From NCBI RefSeq assembly GCF_007786445.1, contig NZ_VNJI01000006.1, positions 62,001 through 126,000 on the forward strand: DNA of 64,000 bases. The letters are read 5' to 3'. The stretch is from Paenibacillus cremeus (GTDB lineage: Bacteria; Bacillota; Bacilli; Paenibacillales; NBRC-103111). This document shows positions 16,948-24,637 of the stretch, one piece after another; position 1 is the stretch's first letter; each line of letters begins with the position of its first letter. The position numbers and the translations under genes are program-made. The notes beneath the pieces are model-generated. The model had not been told where the DNA came from. It did no database searches and was given only the letters and a program-made list of their open reading frames with translations.

Positions 16948-17909
16948 TTTCCCGCCCCCGTTTCCGATTCGTAGAACACCCAATATTTCGAAGCGATGAA
17001 GTTAAACAAAGTTGCAATCCCGACGATCACGAGCAGGATCCAGGCCAGTGCAGAAGCGTAGCCCATCTCCAGGCTTCCGAACGCTTTCTTATACAGGAAC
17101 AGCGCGTAGACTTCCGTCGAATTGATAGGACCGCCATTGGTGATGATAAAAGCGGACGTAAACATCTGGAACGAATTGATAATCCCCATAATCAGGTTGA
17201 ACAAAATAACCGGGGACAGCATTGGAAGCGTAATCATAAAGAACTGTCTAGGCTTCGATGCGCCGTCTACGGACGAAGCTTCATAAAGCTCATTCGGGAT
17301 GCTTTTCAGCCCGGCAAGGAAAATGATCATGGCCGAGCCGAACTGCCAGCAGGTCAAAACAACCAGCGTCCACAGGGCTGTTTCCGGAGTGCCGATCCAG
17401 TTCTTTGGCATCACGCCGAACAGGATCACCAGTTTGTTGATGAAGCCGTCGATGCCGAAAATGTTTTTCCAAAGCACAGCCACCGCGAGACTGCCGCCGA
17501 TCAAGGAAGGCAAATACATGGCGGTACGATAGAAGGCGATGCCTCGGACGGCCCGGTTCAGCAGCATGGCCGCGGCGAGCGCGGACGCCAGCTTCAGCGG
17601 AACGGAGGTAAGCACGTAGGTGAAGGTCACCTTTAGGGAGTTAAAGAACAGCCGATCGTGGGCGATGGATTCAAAGTTCTTCGTGCCAATCCAGCGCGGC
17701 GGATCAAGAAGCGAGTACTCGGTAAACGATAAATAAAACGATTGTATAATGGGCCACAATTGAAGTACGAGGAAGCCGATCAGCCATGGTGCAATAAATA
17801 AGTATCCCGCAAAAGGCGCGTTCCAGCGCGAGAGGGAGTGGCGAAGGCTTGACTTGGGTTTAGATGTGGCTGCGGCTGGTGCGTTGGCTGCAGCAGTTTG
17901 ATTATTCAT
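16944..17909 (-). CDS. sugar ABC transporter permease (MalF/LplB-like)
   Basis: 321 residues with six spans after an alanine-rich cytoplasmic N-terminus. EAA loop: ELYEASSVDGASKPRQFFMITLPMLSP. First gene of the leftward transporter operon; a promoter with -10 TATACT (17955-17950) and the regulator motif at 17981-18013 precede it. Forms the channel with the next permease. Confidence 0.93.
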   Translation of the reverse strand: MNNQTAAANAPAAATSKPKSSLRHSLSRWNAPFAGYLFIAPWLIGFLVLQLWPIIQSFYLSFTEYSLLDPPRWIGTKNFESIAHDRLFFNSLKVTFTYVLTSVPLKLASALAAAMLLNRAVRGIAFYRTAMYLPSLIGGSLAVAVLWKNIFGIDGFINKLVILFGVMPKNWIGTPETALWTLVVLTCWQFGSAMIIFLAGLKSIPNELYEASSVDGASKPRQFFMITLPMLSPVILFNLIMGIINSFQMFTSAFIITNGGPINSTEVYALFLYKKAFGSLEMGYASALAWILLVIVGIATLFNFIASKYWVFYESETGAGK

Positions 17910-17980
17910 AGAAAAATCACCTCATCCAATGCGATTTTGATCTGTTTTAAGTATACGGTATAGGCATAGAGCATCTGTAG

Positions 17981-18013
17981 GTGAAGGAAGTACAATTTCT
18001 TTCACTATTTTAC
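17981..18013 (-). promoter_or_regulatory. probable regulator site upstream of the permease operon
   Basis: GTGAAG (17981) ... TCTTTCACTATTTTAC (17998-18013), matching the copy at 12546-12578 in sequence and in spacing to the start codon. A -10 TATACT on the - strand at 17955-17950 lacks a good -35 box, as expected for an activator-dependent promoter. Confidence 0.65.
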
Positions 18014-18045
18014 GATTCTTATAAAAGTGTTCGATTTTAAAAGTT

Positions 18046-18090
18046 AACGTTGACGTTAGCGTTTTTCCTTACTGGAAAAACCTGTATAAT
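18046..18090 (+). promoter_or_regulatory. catalase promoter region with inverted repeats
   Basis: TATAAT at 18085-18090 is a consensus -10. The -35 zone is covered by a perfect inverted repeat GTTTTTCC-TTACT-GGAAAAAC (18061-18081). A second small dyad TAACG-TTGA-CGTTA lies at 18045-18058. No PerR box was found; the regulator is unknown. Confidence 0.5.
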
Positions 18091-18150
18091 GAAATTCGCT
18101 TCTGGACAGGCTAACAATCGAAAATTCGATGAGTTGGAGGTACGGAAGGC

Positions 18151-19710
18151 ATGGATAACCAGAATACCCTCACGAACCGTCAGGGTCATCCGATTACGGA
18201 TAACCAGAATGTAAGGACGGTTGGGGATCGAGGGCCTACGACGCTTGAGAATTACGATTTTCTGGAGAAAATTTCGCACTTCGACCGGGAACGGGTGCCG
18301 GACCGGGTCGTGCATGCCCGCGGTGCAGGGGCACACGGTTACTTTGAGGCCTACGGCAAGGTCGGAGAAGAGCCGATCGCGAAGTATACGAGAGCGAAGC
18401 TGTTTCAGGAGGCCGGGAAGCAGACCCCGGTGTTCGTGCGCTTTTCCACGGTGGTTGGGGGAGGACACTCACCGGAAACGCTGCGCGATCCGCGCGGCTT
18501 TGCGGTCAAATTTTATACTGAGGATGGCAACTGGGATTTGGTCGGGAACAACCTGAAAATTTTCTTTATCCGGGACCCAATGAAATTTCCGGACATGGTG
18601 CATTCCTTTAAGCCCGATCCCGTCAATAATTTGCCGGATCCGGAGCGGATGATGGACTTCCTCTCGGGAACGCCGGAAGCAACCCATATGGTCACTTTCC
18701 TATTTTCTCCATGGGGCATTCCAGCGAATTACCGGCAAATGCAGGGGTCGGGCGTGAACACGTACAAATGGGTGAACCAAGACGGGCAAGCGATGCTAAT
18801 CAAGTATCACTGGGAGCCGCTCAAGCAGGGGATCAAAAATCTGCTGCAGCGCGAAGCCAATCAGATTCAGTCGGGCAATTACAACCATGCCACGCAGGAC
18901 TTATATGAAGCGATAGCGCAAGGGGATTACCCGGAATGGGAGCTCTGCGTGCAGATGATGACCGATGATGAGCATCCTGAGCTGGATTTTGACCCGCTGG
19001 ACCCGACCAAGCTGTGGGATCCGAAGCAGTTTCCGTTTTTGCCGGTCGGCAAAATGGTCTTAAATAAAAACGCGGATAATTATTTTGCCGAGGTGGAGCA
19101 GGTGGCCTTCGGAACAGGCGTGCTCGTCGACGGACTCGATTTCTCCGACGATAAGCTGCTGCAGGGCCGCACGTTCTCGTATTCCGATACGCAGCGGCAC
19201 CGCGTAGGCACCAACTATTTGCAGCTGCCGATCAACGCGCCGAAGAATCACGTGGCGACCAATCAGCGGGATGGACAGATGGAGTACAAGGTGGATGCGG
19301 GGCCGAATCAAAATCCCCATGTCAATTATGAGCCCTCCACGCTCGGCGGCCTGCAAGAAGCGGCGCAAAGCGGGAAGGAGCATGCGCCGCACTATGATGC
19401 GAGTCTGGTGAGACAGAAGCTTGCGCGCACGAATGACTTTGCCCAGGCCGGAGCAACATACCGTGCCTTCGATGACGTGGAGCGAGGCGAGCTGGTGGCC
19501 AATCTGGTAGACGCGCTGAGCATCTGCAAGCCGCATATTCAATCGAAGATGGTCGAGTACTTCACCCAAGCCGATCCGGACTATGGCAAGCGGGTGAAAG
19601 AAGGGCTGGAGAACGCGAAGCGGACCGGGCAGGAGCATACGAGTACGGCAGCCGCGGATCAGGCCAAGAAGCAGCTGGAGCATATGGGGCACACCTCAGA
19701 CCGCTATTGA
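18151..19710 (+). CDS. katA: haem catalase
   Basis: 519 residues of a small-subunit catalase. Catalytic His55 ([11 protein letters not shown]), Asn127 ([11 protein letters not shown]) and proximal haem ligand Tyr344 ([12 protein letters not shown]) are present. Converts hydrogen peroxide to water and oxygen in the cytoplasm. ATG 18151 has GGAGG 10 nt upstream. Stand-alone gene with its own promoter and a strong terminator. It lies 2 kb from an amine oxidase that should release hydrogen peroxide, but nothing shows joint control. Confidence 0.95.
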   Translation: MDNQNTLTNRQGHPITDNQNVRTVGDRGPTTLENYDFLEKISHFDRERVPDRVVHARGAGAHGYFEAYGKVGEEPIAKYTRAKLFQEAGKQTPVFVRFSTVVGGGHSPETLRDPRGFAVKFYTEDGNWDLVGNNLKIFFIRDPMKFPDMVHSFKPDPVNNLPDPERMMDFLSGTPEATHMVTFLFSPWGIPANYRQMQGSGVNTYKWVNQDGQAMLIKYHWEPLKQGIKNLLQREANQIQSGNYNHATQDLYEAIAQGDYPEWELCVQMMTDDEHPELDFDPLDPTKLWDPKQFPFLPVGKMVLNKNADNYFAEVEQVAFGTGVLVDGLDFSDDKLLQGRTFSYSDTQRHRVGTNYLQLPINAPKNHVATNQRDGQMEYKVDAGPNQNPHVNYEPSTLGGLQEAAQSGKEHAPHYDASLVRQKLARTNDFAQAGATYRAFDDVERGELVANLVDALSICKPHIQSKMVEYFTQADPDYGKRVKEGLENAKRTGQEHTSTAAADQAKKQLEHMGHTSDRY

Positions 19711-19717
19711 AATAAAG

Positions 19718-19747
19718 AAGAGTCAAGGCTGCGCAGCCTTGACTCTT
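19718..19747 (+). terminator. bidirectional terminator after catalase
   Basis: AAGAGTCAAGGCTGC followed directly by GCAGCCTTGACTCTT, a perfect 15-bp inverted repeat, between the convergent catalase and coat genes. Confidence 0.9.
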
Positions 19748-19781
19748 TGTTCTATGATCTTCCATGCGCAAAAGGGATAAT

Positions 19782-20114
19782 TTAATACGGGAACTGGGTA
19801 GAGTAGCCGCTGAACTGCTGGTACGTTTGCTGCATTTTTTGCTGCTCCTCGGCCTCGAGCTTGTACCAGCCGTTCTGGAACATCAGGTTGTACAGCTCCC
19901 GCGCACACTGGTGCGTTTCCGTCAGCATTTGCAGCATATCATTATGAAGCTGCTCGTGGCTGGCTTCGAGCACGGCGATGTTCAAGCTGTTCGTTAGATG
20001 CTTGCAGGTGCTTAGTCCATCGTTCAGGAAGTCGCGGTCGTTCATTTCCGGCCCCTTGACCTGCGGGAGCTGTACGGATTGGGGATTGGCGATCTGGTTA
20101 TTTTGCATCTGCAT
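19782..20114 (-). CDS. CotF-like spore coat protein
   Basis: 110 residues, Q/N-rich N-terminus followed by a four-helix-bundle pattern (NDRDFLNDGLSTCKHLTNSLNIAV ... EQLHNDMLQMLTETHQCARELYNLM) typical of CotF/coat-F domain proteins, and a Tyr/Gln-rich tail ending QFPY. Probable spore-surface component. Preceded in the same direction by a related coat gene 14 nt upstream. Confidence 0.8.
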   Translation of the reverse strand: MQMQNNQIANPQSVQLPQVKGPEMNDRDFLNDGLSTCKHLTNSLNIAVLEASHEQLHNDMLQMLTETHQCARELYNLMFQNGWYKLEAEEQQKMQQTYQQFSGYSTQFPY

Positions 20115-20128
20115 CGGTGCTCCTCCCT

Positions 20129-20422
20129 CTATTGCGAAGACTGCTGCGTTTGCGGCAGACTGGCCATGGCGGTTTGGTTATTGACTTGAAGATGCGTCAG
20201 CAGCTTCTGATAATGGCGCTGATGCATTTGTCCGGCTTTATCCAGCGCTTGCTTGATCTGCGGGTTCTGGGCCTGCTGGGCAAAGAAATGAAACTTTTTA
20301 AACGCAGACAGCTCCCAAGACATCGCATCCTTCAGATAAGACAAATCCTTGGTGGTGATCACGCGCGGCGGTACCGGAATCGGTGCCTGCGTCTGCGCTG
20401 GAGGCGTCATCGTTGCTTGCAT
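20129..20422 (-). CDS. small coat-F-like spore protein
   Basis: 97 residues from ATG 20422, which has AAGGAG 9 nt upstream; the frame further upstream lacks one. A Pro/Thr/Gln-rich head precedes helices TTKDLSYLKDAMSWELSAFKK and NPQIKQALDKAGQMHQRHYQKLLTHL, the ferritin-like pattern of the coat-F family. Ends in Q/S-rich sequence. First gene of the coat pair. Confidence 0.75.
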   Translation of the reverse strand: MQATMTPPAQTQAPIPVPPRVITTKDLSYLKDAMSWELSAFKKFHFFAQQAQNPQIKQALDKAGQMHQRHYQKLLTHLQVNNQTAMASLPQTQQSSQ

Positions 20423-20545
20423 GAGGGGTTGCTCCTTTCGATTGTAAGGTACCACAAATATAGAATGAACAATCGAAGGACGATTATGCTCCGTACGGGC
20501 TTCCACATCTAACCGTGAACGAAAAAGGATAAGCTTTTAGGCCTC

Positions 20546-21295
20546 TTAGGCTGCATTCGTCAGCACTTCGGCCTGCTGCTTGCGGTATACGATTCGGGCA
20601 AGAATGAGGCTGATTTCATATAAGCCTACGAGTGGGACAAACACCATCAGATGGGAGAGGAGCTCCGGCGGAGAGATCAGGCTCGCAACGATCACTAGGA
20701 CCAGATAAGCGTGACGGCGAAGCAGCTGGAGGCGCCGCGGATTGAGCAGTCCGATTTTGGTCAGGAAGATGACGATGATCGGCAGCTCGAACGCTAGAGA
20801 GACGGGAAGAATGATGTTAAACATGAAGCCGAAATATTGGACGACCCCATAGGTTTGTACAAAGTCGAGCTTGGCCGCGATGCTCGTCGTGAAGGCGAGA
20901 CTCATTGGAAAGACGATGAAATAAGAGAAGGCCAGTCCAATAAGAAAGCAAAGGAAAGCATAAGGGATATACTTAAACGCGGCCGCCTGCTCCTCCATCT
21001 CTAGACCCTCTCGAACAAAGGCCCAGAGCTGATATAAGATGACCGGCAGAGCCGTAATGATGGAAAAAATGAGCGCCACATTCATATAAATCCTCGCACC
21101 GTCCCAAGGAGAGAACACGTTCCATGTCACCTCGGCGACCGACGGCTGATGTTTCAAGAACAGTAGGATCTTGGGGGCCAGGAATAGCCCGATGATCATC
21201 GTGACGACCACGACGGCCAGTATAATCATCATTCTCTTTCGCAGCTCCCCCACGTGCCCGATTAGGGTCATTTTGGAATCCTCGTATTCAGCCAT
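20546..21295 (-). CDS. tatC: Sec-independent translocase subunit TatC
   Basis: 249 residues from ATG 21295 with GGGAGG 6 nt upstream. Starts with MTLIGHVGELRKRM, the cytoplasmic signature that binds the twin-arginine signal, and has six membrane spans with a conserved ...FVREGLEMEEQ... loop. TatC is the receptor of the Tat pore. It follows the TnrA-like gene by 28 nt in one leftward operon, divergent from a Tat substrate gene and a tatA gene, so all parts of a minimal TatA-TatC system are within 3.7 kb. Confidence 0.95.
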   Translation of the reverse strand: MAEYEDSKMTLIGHVGELRKRMMIILAVVVVTMIIGLFLAPKILLFLKHQPSVAEVTWNVFSPWDGARIYMNVALIFSIITALPVILYQLWAFVREGLEMEEQAAAFKYIPYAFLCFLIGLAFSYFIVFPMSLAFTTSIAAKLDFVQTYGVVQYFGFMFNIILPVSLAFELPIIVIFLTKIGLLNPRRLQLLRRHAYLVLVIVASLISPPELLSHLMVFVPLVGLYEISLILARIVYRKQQAEVLTNAA

Positions 21296-21323
21296 ACCCT
21301 TCCTCCCTCTTTTTGCAGCAATT

Positions 21324-21563
21324 TTAGATCGATTTCGACCATTTTTTCGCCTGCCATTGCTTGATTTCGAACGTGGTAAACCCATCCGTTAATTTTTGAT
21401 GGATTTCTTTGATCTTCTCCACGTCTTCAAACGAATACTTTCGCGTCTTCCCCCGGGTTCGCTCGGGAAAGATCAGCTTTCGCTCCTCGTAGTACCGGAT
21501 CTGCCTCTCCGATAACCCCGTCAATTCACTGACACTTCCGATATTCATTACTTTTTTTTCCAT
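21324..21563 (-). CDS. short TnrA/GlnR-like MerR-family regulator
   Basis: 79 residues from ATG 21563 with GGAGGTGG 5 nt upstream. The sequence IGSVSELTGLSERQIRYYEE and the following ERTRGKTRKYSFEDVEKI are very close to the winged helix of TnrA/GlnR. Unlike TnrA (about 110 residues) it stops soon after the DNA-binding domain and lacks the C-terminal tail that binds glutamine synthetase. It may bind the same TGTNA-N7-TNACA sites without the usual glutamine-synthetase input. Two such sites lie upstream of it. Co-transcribed with tatC. Confidence 0.85.
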   Translation of the reverse strand: MEKKVMNIGSVSELTGLSERQIRYYEERKLIFPERTRGKTRKYSFEDVEKIKEIHQKLTDGFTTFEIKQWQAKKWSKSI

Positions 21564-21591
21564 ACATTCCACCTCCAGGATGTAATATATA

Positions 21592-21608
21592 TGTTATAAA
21601 TAATGACA
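21592..21608. promoter_or_regulatory. TnrA/GlnR box 1
   Basis: TGTTATAAATAATGACA is a full match to TGTNA-N7-TNACA. It lies 29-45 nt upstream of the start codon of the TnrA-like gene, overlapping its AT-rich promoter region, where binding would most likely repress. Confidence 0.75.
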
Positions 21609-21695
21609 ATTCCAATGGATTCCAGAATTATATTAACAGAATAGTCTTACAATTTACAATGAAAAAAGTCCCAATTTTTAGTCAAAAAAATTTTG

Positions 21696-21747
21696 TGTTA
21701 GATTTTCTTACACAAATTATCTCAAATCCATTTTCCTTTGGTATATT
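21696..21747 (+). promoter_or_regulatory. TnrA/GlnR box 2 and promoter of the amine-oxidase operon
   Basis: TGTTAGATTTTCTTACA (21696-21712) is a full match to TGTNA-N7-TNACA, extended to TTGTGT...ACACAA. A -10 box TATATT is at 21742-21747; with a start near 21754 the box centre is at about -50, the position from which TnrA activates in Bacillus. There is no good -35 hexamer. Confidence 0.75.
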
Positions 21748-21791
21748 CGTTCGTAGATTCAAGAGCTTGTGTAGACGAAGGAGTGACGCGA

Positions 21792-23402
21792 ATGGAGATG
21801 AATGGACCAAGCAAGGAAATGACCCGAAGGCAGTTCCTGACAACCGTCGGGAAAATCGGGGGTTCAGCAGCGTTGTTTAGTGTGATGGGCACGATGGGCC
21901 TGCTGTCGCCGCAAACCCTCCAGGCAGCCGAGTACACGCCTCCGAGCAAGGGCGATTTTGGGAATGCGGGCCGGAAGGGGAAGCGCATCATCATTCTTGG
22001 AGCCGGCATCGGCGGGATGACCGCGGCCTACGAGCTTGGTGAAGCGGGATATGACTGCACGATCCTGGAGGCTCGGGCTCGCTCTGGCGGCCGAAACTGG
22101 ACGGTGCGGAGAGGGACGACGGTGACGGAAGTAGGCGGCGTCAAGCAGGTCGCGCGGTTCGATGAGGGTGACGGGATGTACCTAAACGCCGGGCCGATGC
22201 GAATCCCCCAATTCCACTCCACGCTGGAGTACTGCCGCAAATTCGGCGTCGAGCTGGAGCCCTTCAACAATGTCAACGAAAGCGGCTACTATTACAGCGA
22301 GAATGTGGGTGCCTTATCCGGGCAAAAGGTCCGAAAGCGCGCGGCCAAGGCCGATGTAAAGGGCTATGTGTCCGAAATGCTTGCCAAAGCCGTCAATCAG
22401 GGGGCGCTGGACTTGCCGCTCACTGCGGAGGAGAAGGCGAAGCTGGTCGATTACCTCAAGCGCGAGGGCGATCTGAGTCCCGATTTGTTCTACAAGGGCT
22501 CTTCGCGAGGCGGGTATACAGAGGAGCCGGGAGGCAAGCTGGATGCGGGCGTGGTCCGGGATCCGTTTGACCTCAAATCCATTATCAACTCCGGCTTCGG
22601 CAACTTCTTTAGCAGCGAATATACCTACGATCAGCAAATGATGATGTTCCACCCGGTCGGCGGGATGGATAAAATCGCGAAGGCGTTCGAGAAGCGGGTC
22701 GGGCACAATATCGTATTCCACGCCGAGGTGAAGGAGATTCGCCAGGATGCGAATGGGGTTCGAATCACCTATTTGAATACGGACACAGGCGCGGTGCGGG
22801 AGGTTACTGGCGATTACTGCATATGCACGATTCCGCTGCCAGTGCTTAAGGATATCCCGGCCGATTTTTCCCCGGAGATGAAGAAGGCGATCGAGAACGT
22901 CAAATACGCCTCCGCCGGAAAAATGGGGATTCAGTTCAAGCGTCGCTTCTGGGAGGAGGACGAGCTAATCTACGGCGGCAGCACGACGACCAATACTGAC
23001 CTCAGCTCGCTGTACTACCCTCCTACTAAATACCACTCTCAAAAGGGGGTCCTGCTTGCCTATTATGCGAACGGGGCAGCGGCCGATCGGCTCGGTGCGA
23101 TGACCCTGGCAGAGCGCGAGAAGTATGCGCTTAGCGTTGGCTCCCGCATTCACCCTCAATACTACAAGGAGTTCGAAACCTCCTTCTCCGTCGACTGGAA
23201 GCGAATCAAATACAACCTTGGCGGGTGGGTGAGCTATACGGCGGACGACCGCAAAACGTATTATCCGACGCTCTGCAAACCGGATGGACGCATCTACTTG
23301 GCCGGGGAGCATATCAGCTACATTACCGCATGGCAAGCAGGGGCGATTGACGCTGCCCGGAAAGTAGTCACGGAAATTCACGAACGCGTCATGAAAGAGT
23401 AG
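21792..23402 (+). CDS. Tat-exported flavin amine / L-amino-acid oxidase
   Basis: 536 residues from ATG 21792 (AAGGAG 8 nt upstream). Twin-arginine signal TRRQFLTTVG (Arg12-Arg13) with a hydrophobic stretch and a cut near LQA-AEY (about residue 45). FAD Rossmann motif GAGIGGMTAAYELGEAGY (from residue 70), the ARSGGRNWTVRRG motif, and the C-terminal FAD element YLAGEHISYITAWQAGAIDAA. The family oxidises amines or L-amino acids to imines, making hydrogen peroxide. The Tat signal shows it is exported folded with FAD. First gene of an operon with secreted RidA and tatA. Substrate not predictable. Confidence 0.92.
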   Translation: MEMNGPSKEMTRRQFLTTVGKIGGSAALFSVMGTMGLLSPQTLQAAEYTPPSKGDFGNAGRKGKRIIILGAGIGGMTAAYELGEAGYDCTILEARARSGGRNWTVRRGTTVTEVGGVKQVARFDEGDGMYLNAGPMRIPQFHSTLEYCRKFGVELEPFNNVNESGYYYSENVGALSGQKVRKRAAKADVKGYVSEMLAKAVNQGALDLPLTAEEKAKLVDYLKREGDLSPDLFYKGSSRGGYTEEPGGKLDAGVVRDPFDLKSIINSGFGNFFSSEYTYDQQMMMFHPVGGMDKIAKAFEKRVGHNIVFHAEVKEIRQDANGVRITYLNTDTGAVREVTGDYCICTIPLPVLKDIPADFSPEMKKAIENVKYASAGKMGIQFKRRFWEEDELIYGGSTTTNTDLSSLYYPPTKYHSQKGVLLAYYANGAAADRLGAMTLAEREKYALSVGSRIHPQYYKEFETSFSVDWKRIKYNLGGWVSYTADDRKTYYPTLCKPDGRIYLAGEHISYITAWQAGAIDAARKVVTEIHERVMKE

Positions 23403-23433
23403 TCACTTGACTGGAGAAGGGGAATGATCGCTA

Positions 23434-23994
23434 ATGTGGACTTATAAACTCAAATCCGCTTTGCTGCTTGCCGTCATCTCCGGCATCGTATCGATCAGCG
23501 CCTATGCCGCCGATGAGCCGGATAAACCGAATCAATATGCCGCTGAGCCGGTCAATGAAGCTGAATTTTACGGCAGCGCAACCTCGGCGATCTCCAGCGG
23601 GGTAGCTGTACCGTCCGGCCTCGCTTATTTGTTCACCAGCGGAACCACGCCGCCGCTCTTGAATAAAGAGGGCAAAACCGTGTACGAGCGCTACGGGGAC
23701 ACGAAGACACAGGCAGAGGGCGTGCTAAAAAATATCGAGAAGCAGCTGGCAGACAAAGGCCTTACGATGAAGGATGTCGTTTATCTTCGCGCGTATTTGA
23801 CCGCGGATGCCGCGAAGGAGAACAAGTTTGATTACGCGGGGTGGAACGAGGCCTATGCGAAATATTTCAATAATGTCGACAATCCAACGAAAACAGCCCG
23901 TTCAACGGTCGGCGTGGCGAGCTTGGTGAACGCCGATTGGCTGATTGAGGTCGAGGCGGTTGCGGTGTATCCGAAGAAGCATACGCAAGATTAA
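23434..23994 (+). CDS. secreted RidA/YjgF-like imine deaminase
   Basis: 186 residues. Sec signal peptide (KLKSALLLAVISGIVSISAYAA, cut near residue 25) followed by a RidA fold: SSGVAVPSGLAYLFTSG, TKTQAEGVLKNIEKQL, MKDVVYLRAYLT and ARSTVGVASL...IEVEAVAVYP. Arg156 and Glu172 match the catalytic Arg and Glu of RidA, which hydrolyses 2-imino acids to keto acids and ammonium. RidA proteins are normally cytosolic; export here fits the exported oxidase upstream, whose product would be its substrate. It is longer than usual RidA, with an insertion PPLLNKEGKTVYERYG. Confidence 0.88.
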   Translation: MWTYKLKSALLLAVISGIVSISAYAADEPDKPNQYAAEPVNEAEFYGSATSAISSGVAVPSGLAYLFTSGTTPPLLNKEGKTVYERYGDTKTQAEGVLKNIEKQLADKGLTMKDVVYLRAYLTADAAKENKFDYAGWNEAYAKYFNNVDNPTKTARSTVGVASLVNADWLIEVEAVAVYPKKHTQD

Positions 23995-24024
23995 CATTTC
24001 TACGACGGAAGGGGCTGGCAGTCC

Positions 24025-24222
24025 ATGCTGCAAAATATCGGTATTCCCGGTCTTATCATGATCCTTGTGGTGATTTTAATTTTATTCGGTCCGTCCAAGC
24101 TGCCGGAGCTGGGCAGAGCGGTCGGCCGTACGCTGCATGAATTTAAATCATCGGCCAGAGAGCTGGTCTCGGAGAGTCGAGAGGAAGCGGAGCCGCCGAA
24201 GGCTGAGAAGGCGCACGGCTAA
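24025..24222 (+). CDS. tatA: twin-arginine translocase subunit TatA
   Basis: 65 residues: one membrane helix ([15 protein letters not shown]), hinge [10 protein letters not shown] at residues 21-30, an amphipathic helix ([18 protein letters not shown]) and an acidic/basic tail. TatA forms the pore and in Firmicutes also does the TatB job. SD GGAAGGGG upstream. Last gene of the operon, so oxidase, RidA and translocase are made together; tatC is on the divergent arm. Confidence 0.95.
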   Translation: MLQNIGIPGLIMILVVILILFGPSKLPELGRAVGRTLHEFKSSARELVSESREEAEPPKAEKAHG

Positions 24223-24238
24223 CGGAATACAACGTGAA

Positions 24239-24274
24239 AAAAAGGACCTTGAGCCGCTGCTCAGGGTCCTTTTT
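24239..24274 (+). terminator. terminator after tatA
   Basis: AAAAAGGACCTTGAGC / GCTCAGGGTCCTTTTT around loop CGCT, a 16-bp stem with one G-U pair. Confidence 0.9.
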
Positions 24275-24637
24275 GATGTGTGGACGAGGGGGCGAAAGGT
24301 TAAATTTCCTTGCGCAAGCATGGCGATCTTTTGTGTTATATTAATGGAAGGTTTCGATACACAAGTTATACTCGATTATGTAGTTACTATGTTAAATATA
24401 ATAACACGATGAGGTATTGTTGTGTTGTCTCGGAGTAGGTGATGAACTGGTTCGGCCAGAATGAATATCCTGTTTTTCCAGTGCAAAAATGTCAGGGTTA
24501 AAATGCTCAACGCCGCCATGGAAACGAAGTATTAAGCGTTGAAAAGTATTAGATATGTGTTAGATTTGTCGCCCCCAAAAGGATATTGAAAAATGTTGTC
24601 GAATTAGAGCAAAAAATATAGAAAAAGGGGTGTCGTT
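24275..24637. other. intergenic region upstream of the diguanylate cyclase
   Basis: AT-rich 363-bp stretch without a convincing gene. A small hairpin CTGG-TTCGG-CCAG lies near 24450. It was inspected for a cyclic-di-GMP riboswitch, since a GGDEF gene follows, and none of the conserved GEMM elements were seen. The ribosome site AAAAAGGGG is just before ATG 24638. Confidence 0.5.

Noticed and set aside
18014-18040. PerR box before catalase (TTATAAAAGTGTTCG)
   Set aside because: Too many mismatches to TTATAATNATTATAA to support the call.
24275-24637. Possible cyclic-di-GMP riboswitch before the diguanylate cyclase
   Set aside because: None of the conserved GEMM-I or GEMM-II core elements or the required stems could be found; only a small hairpin is present.
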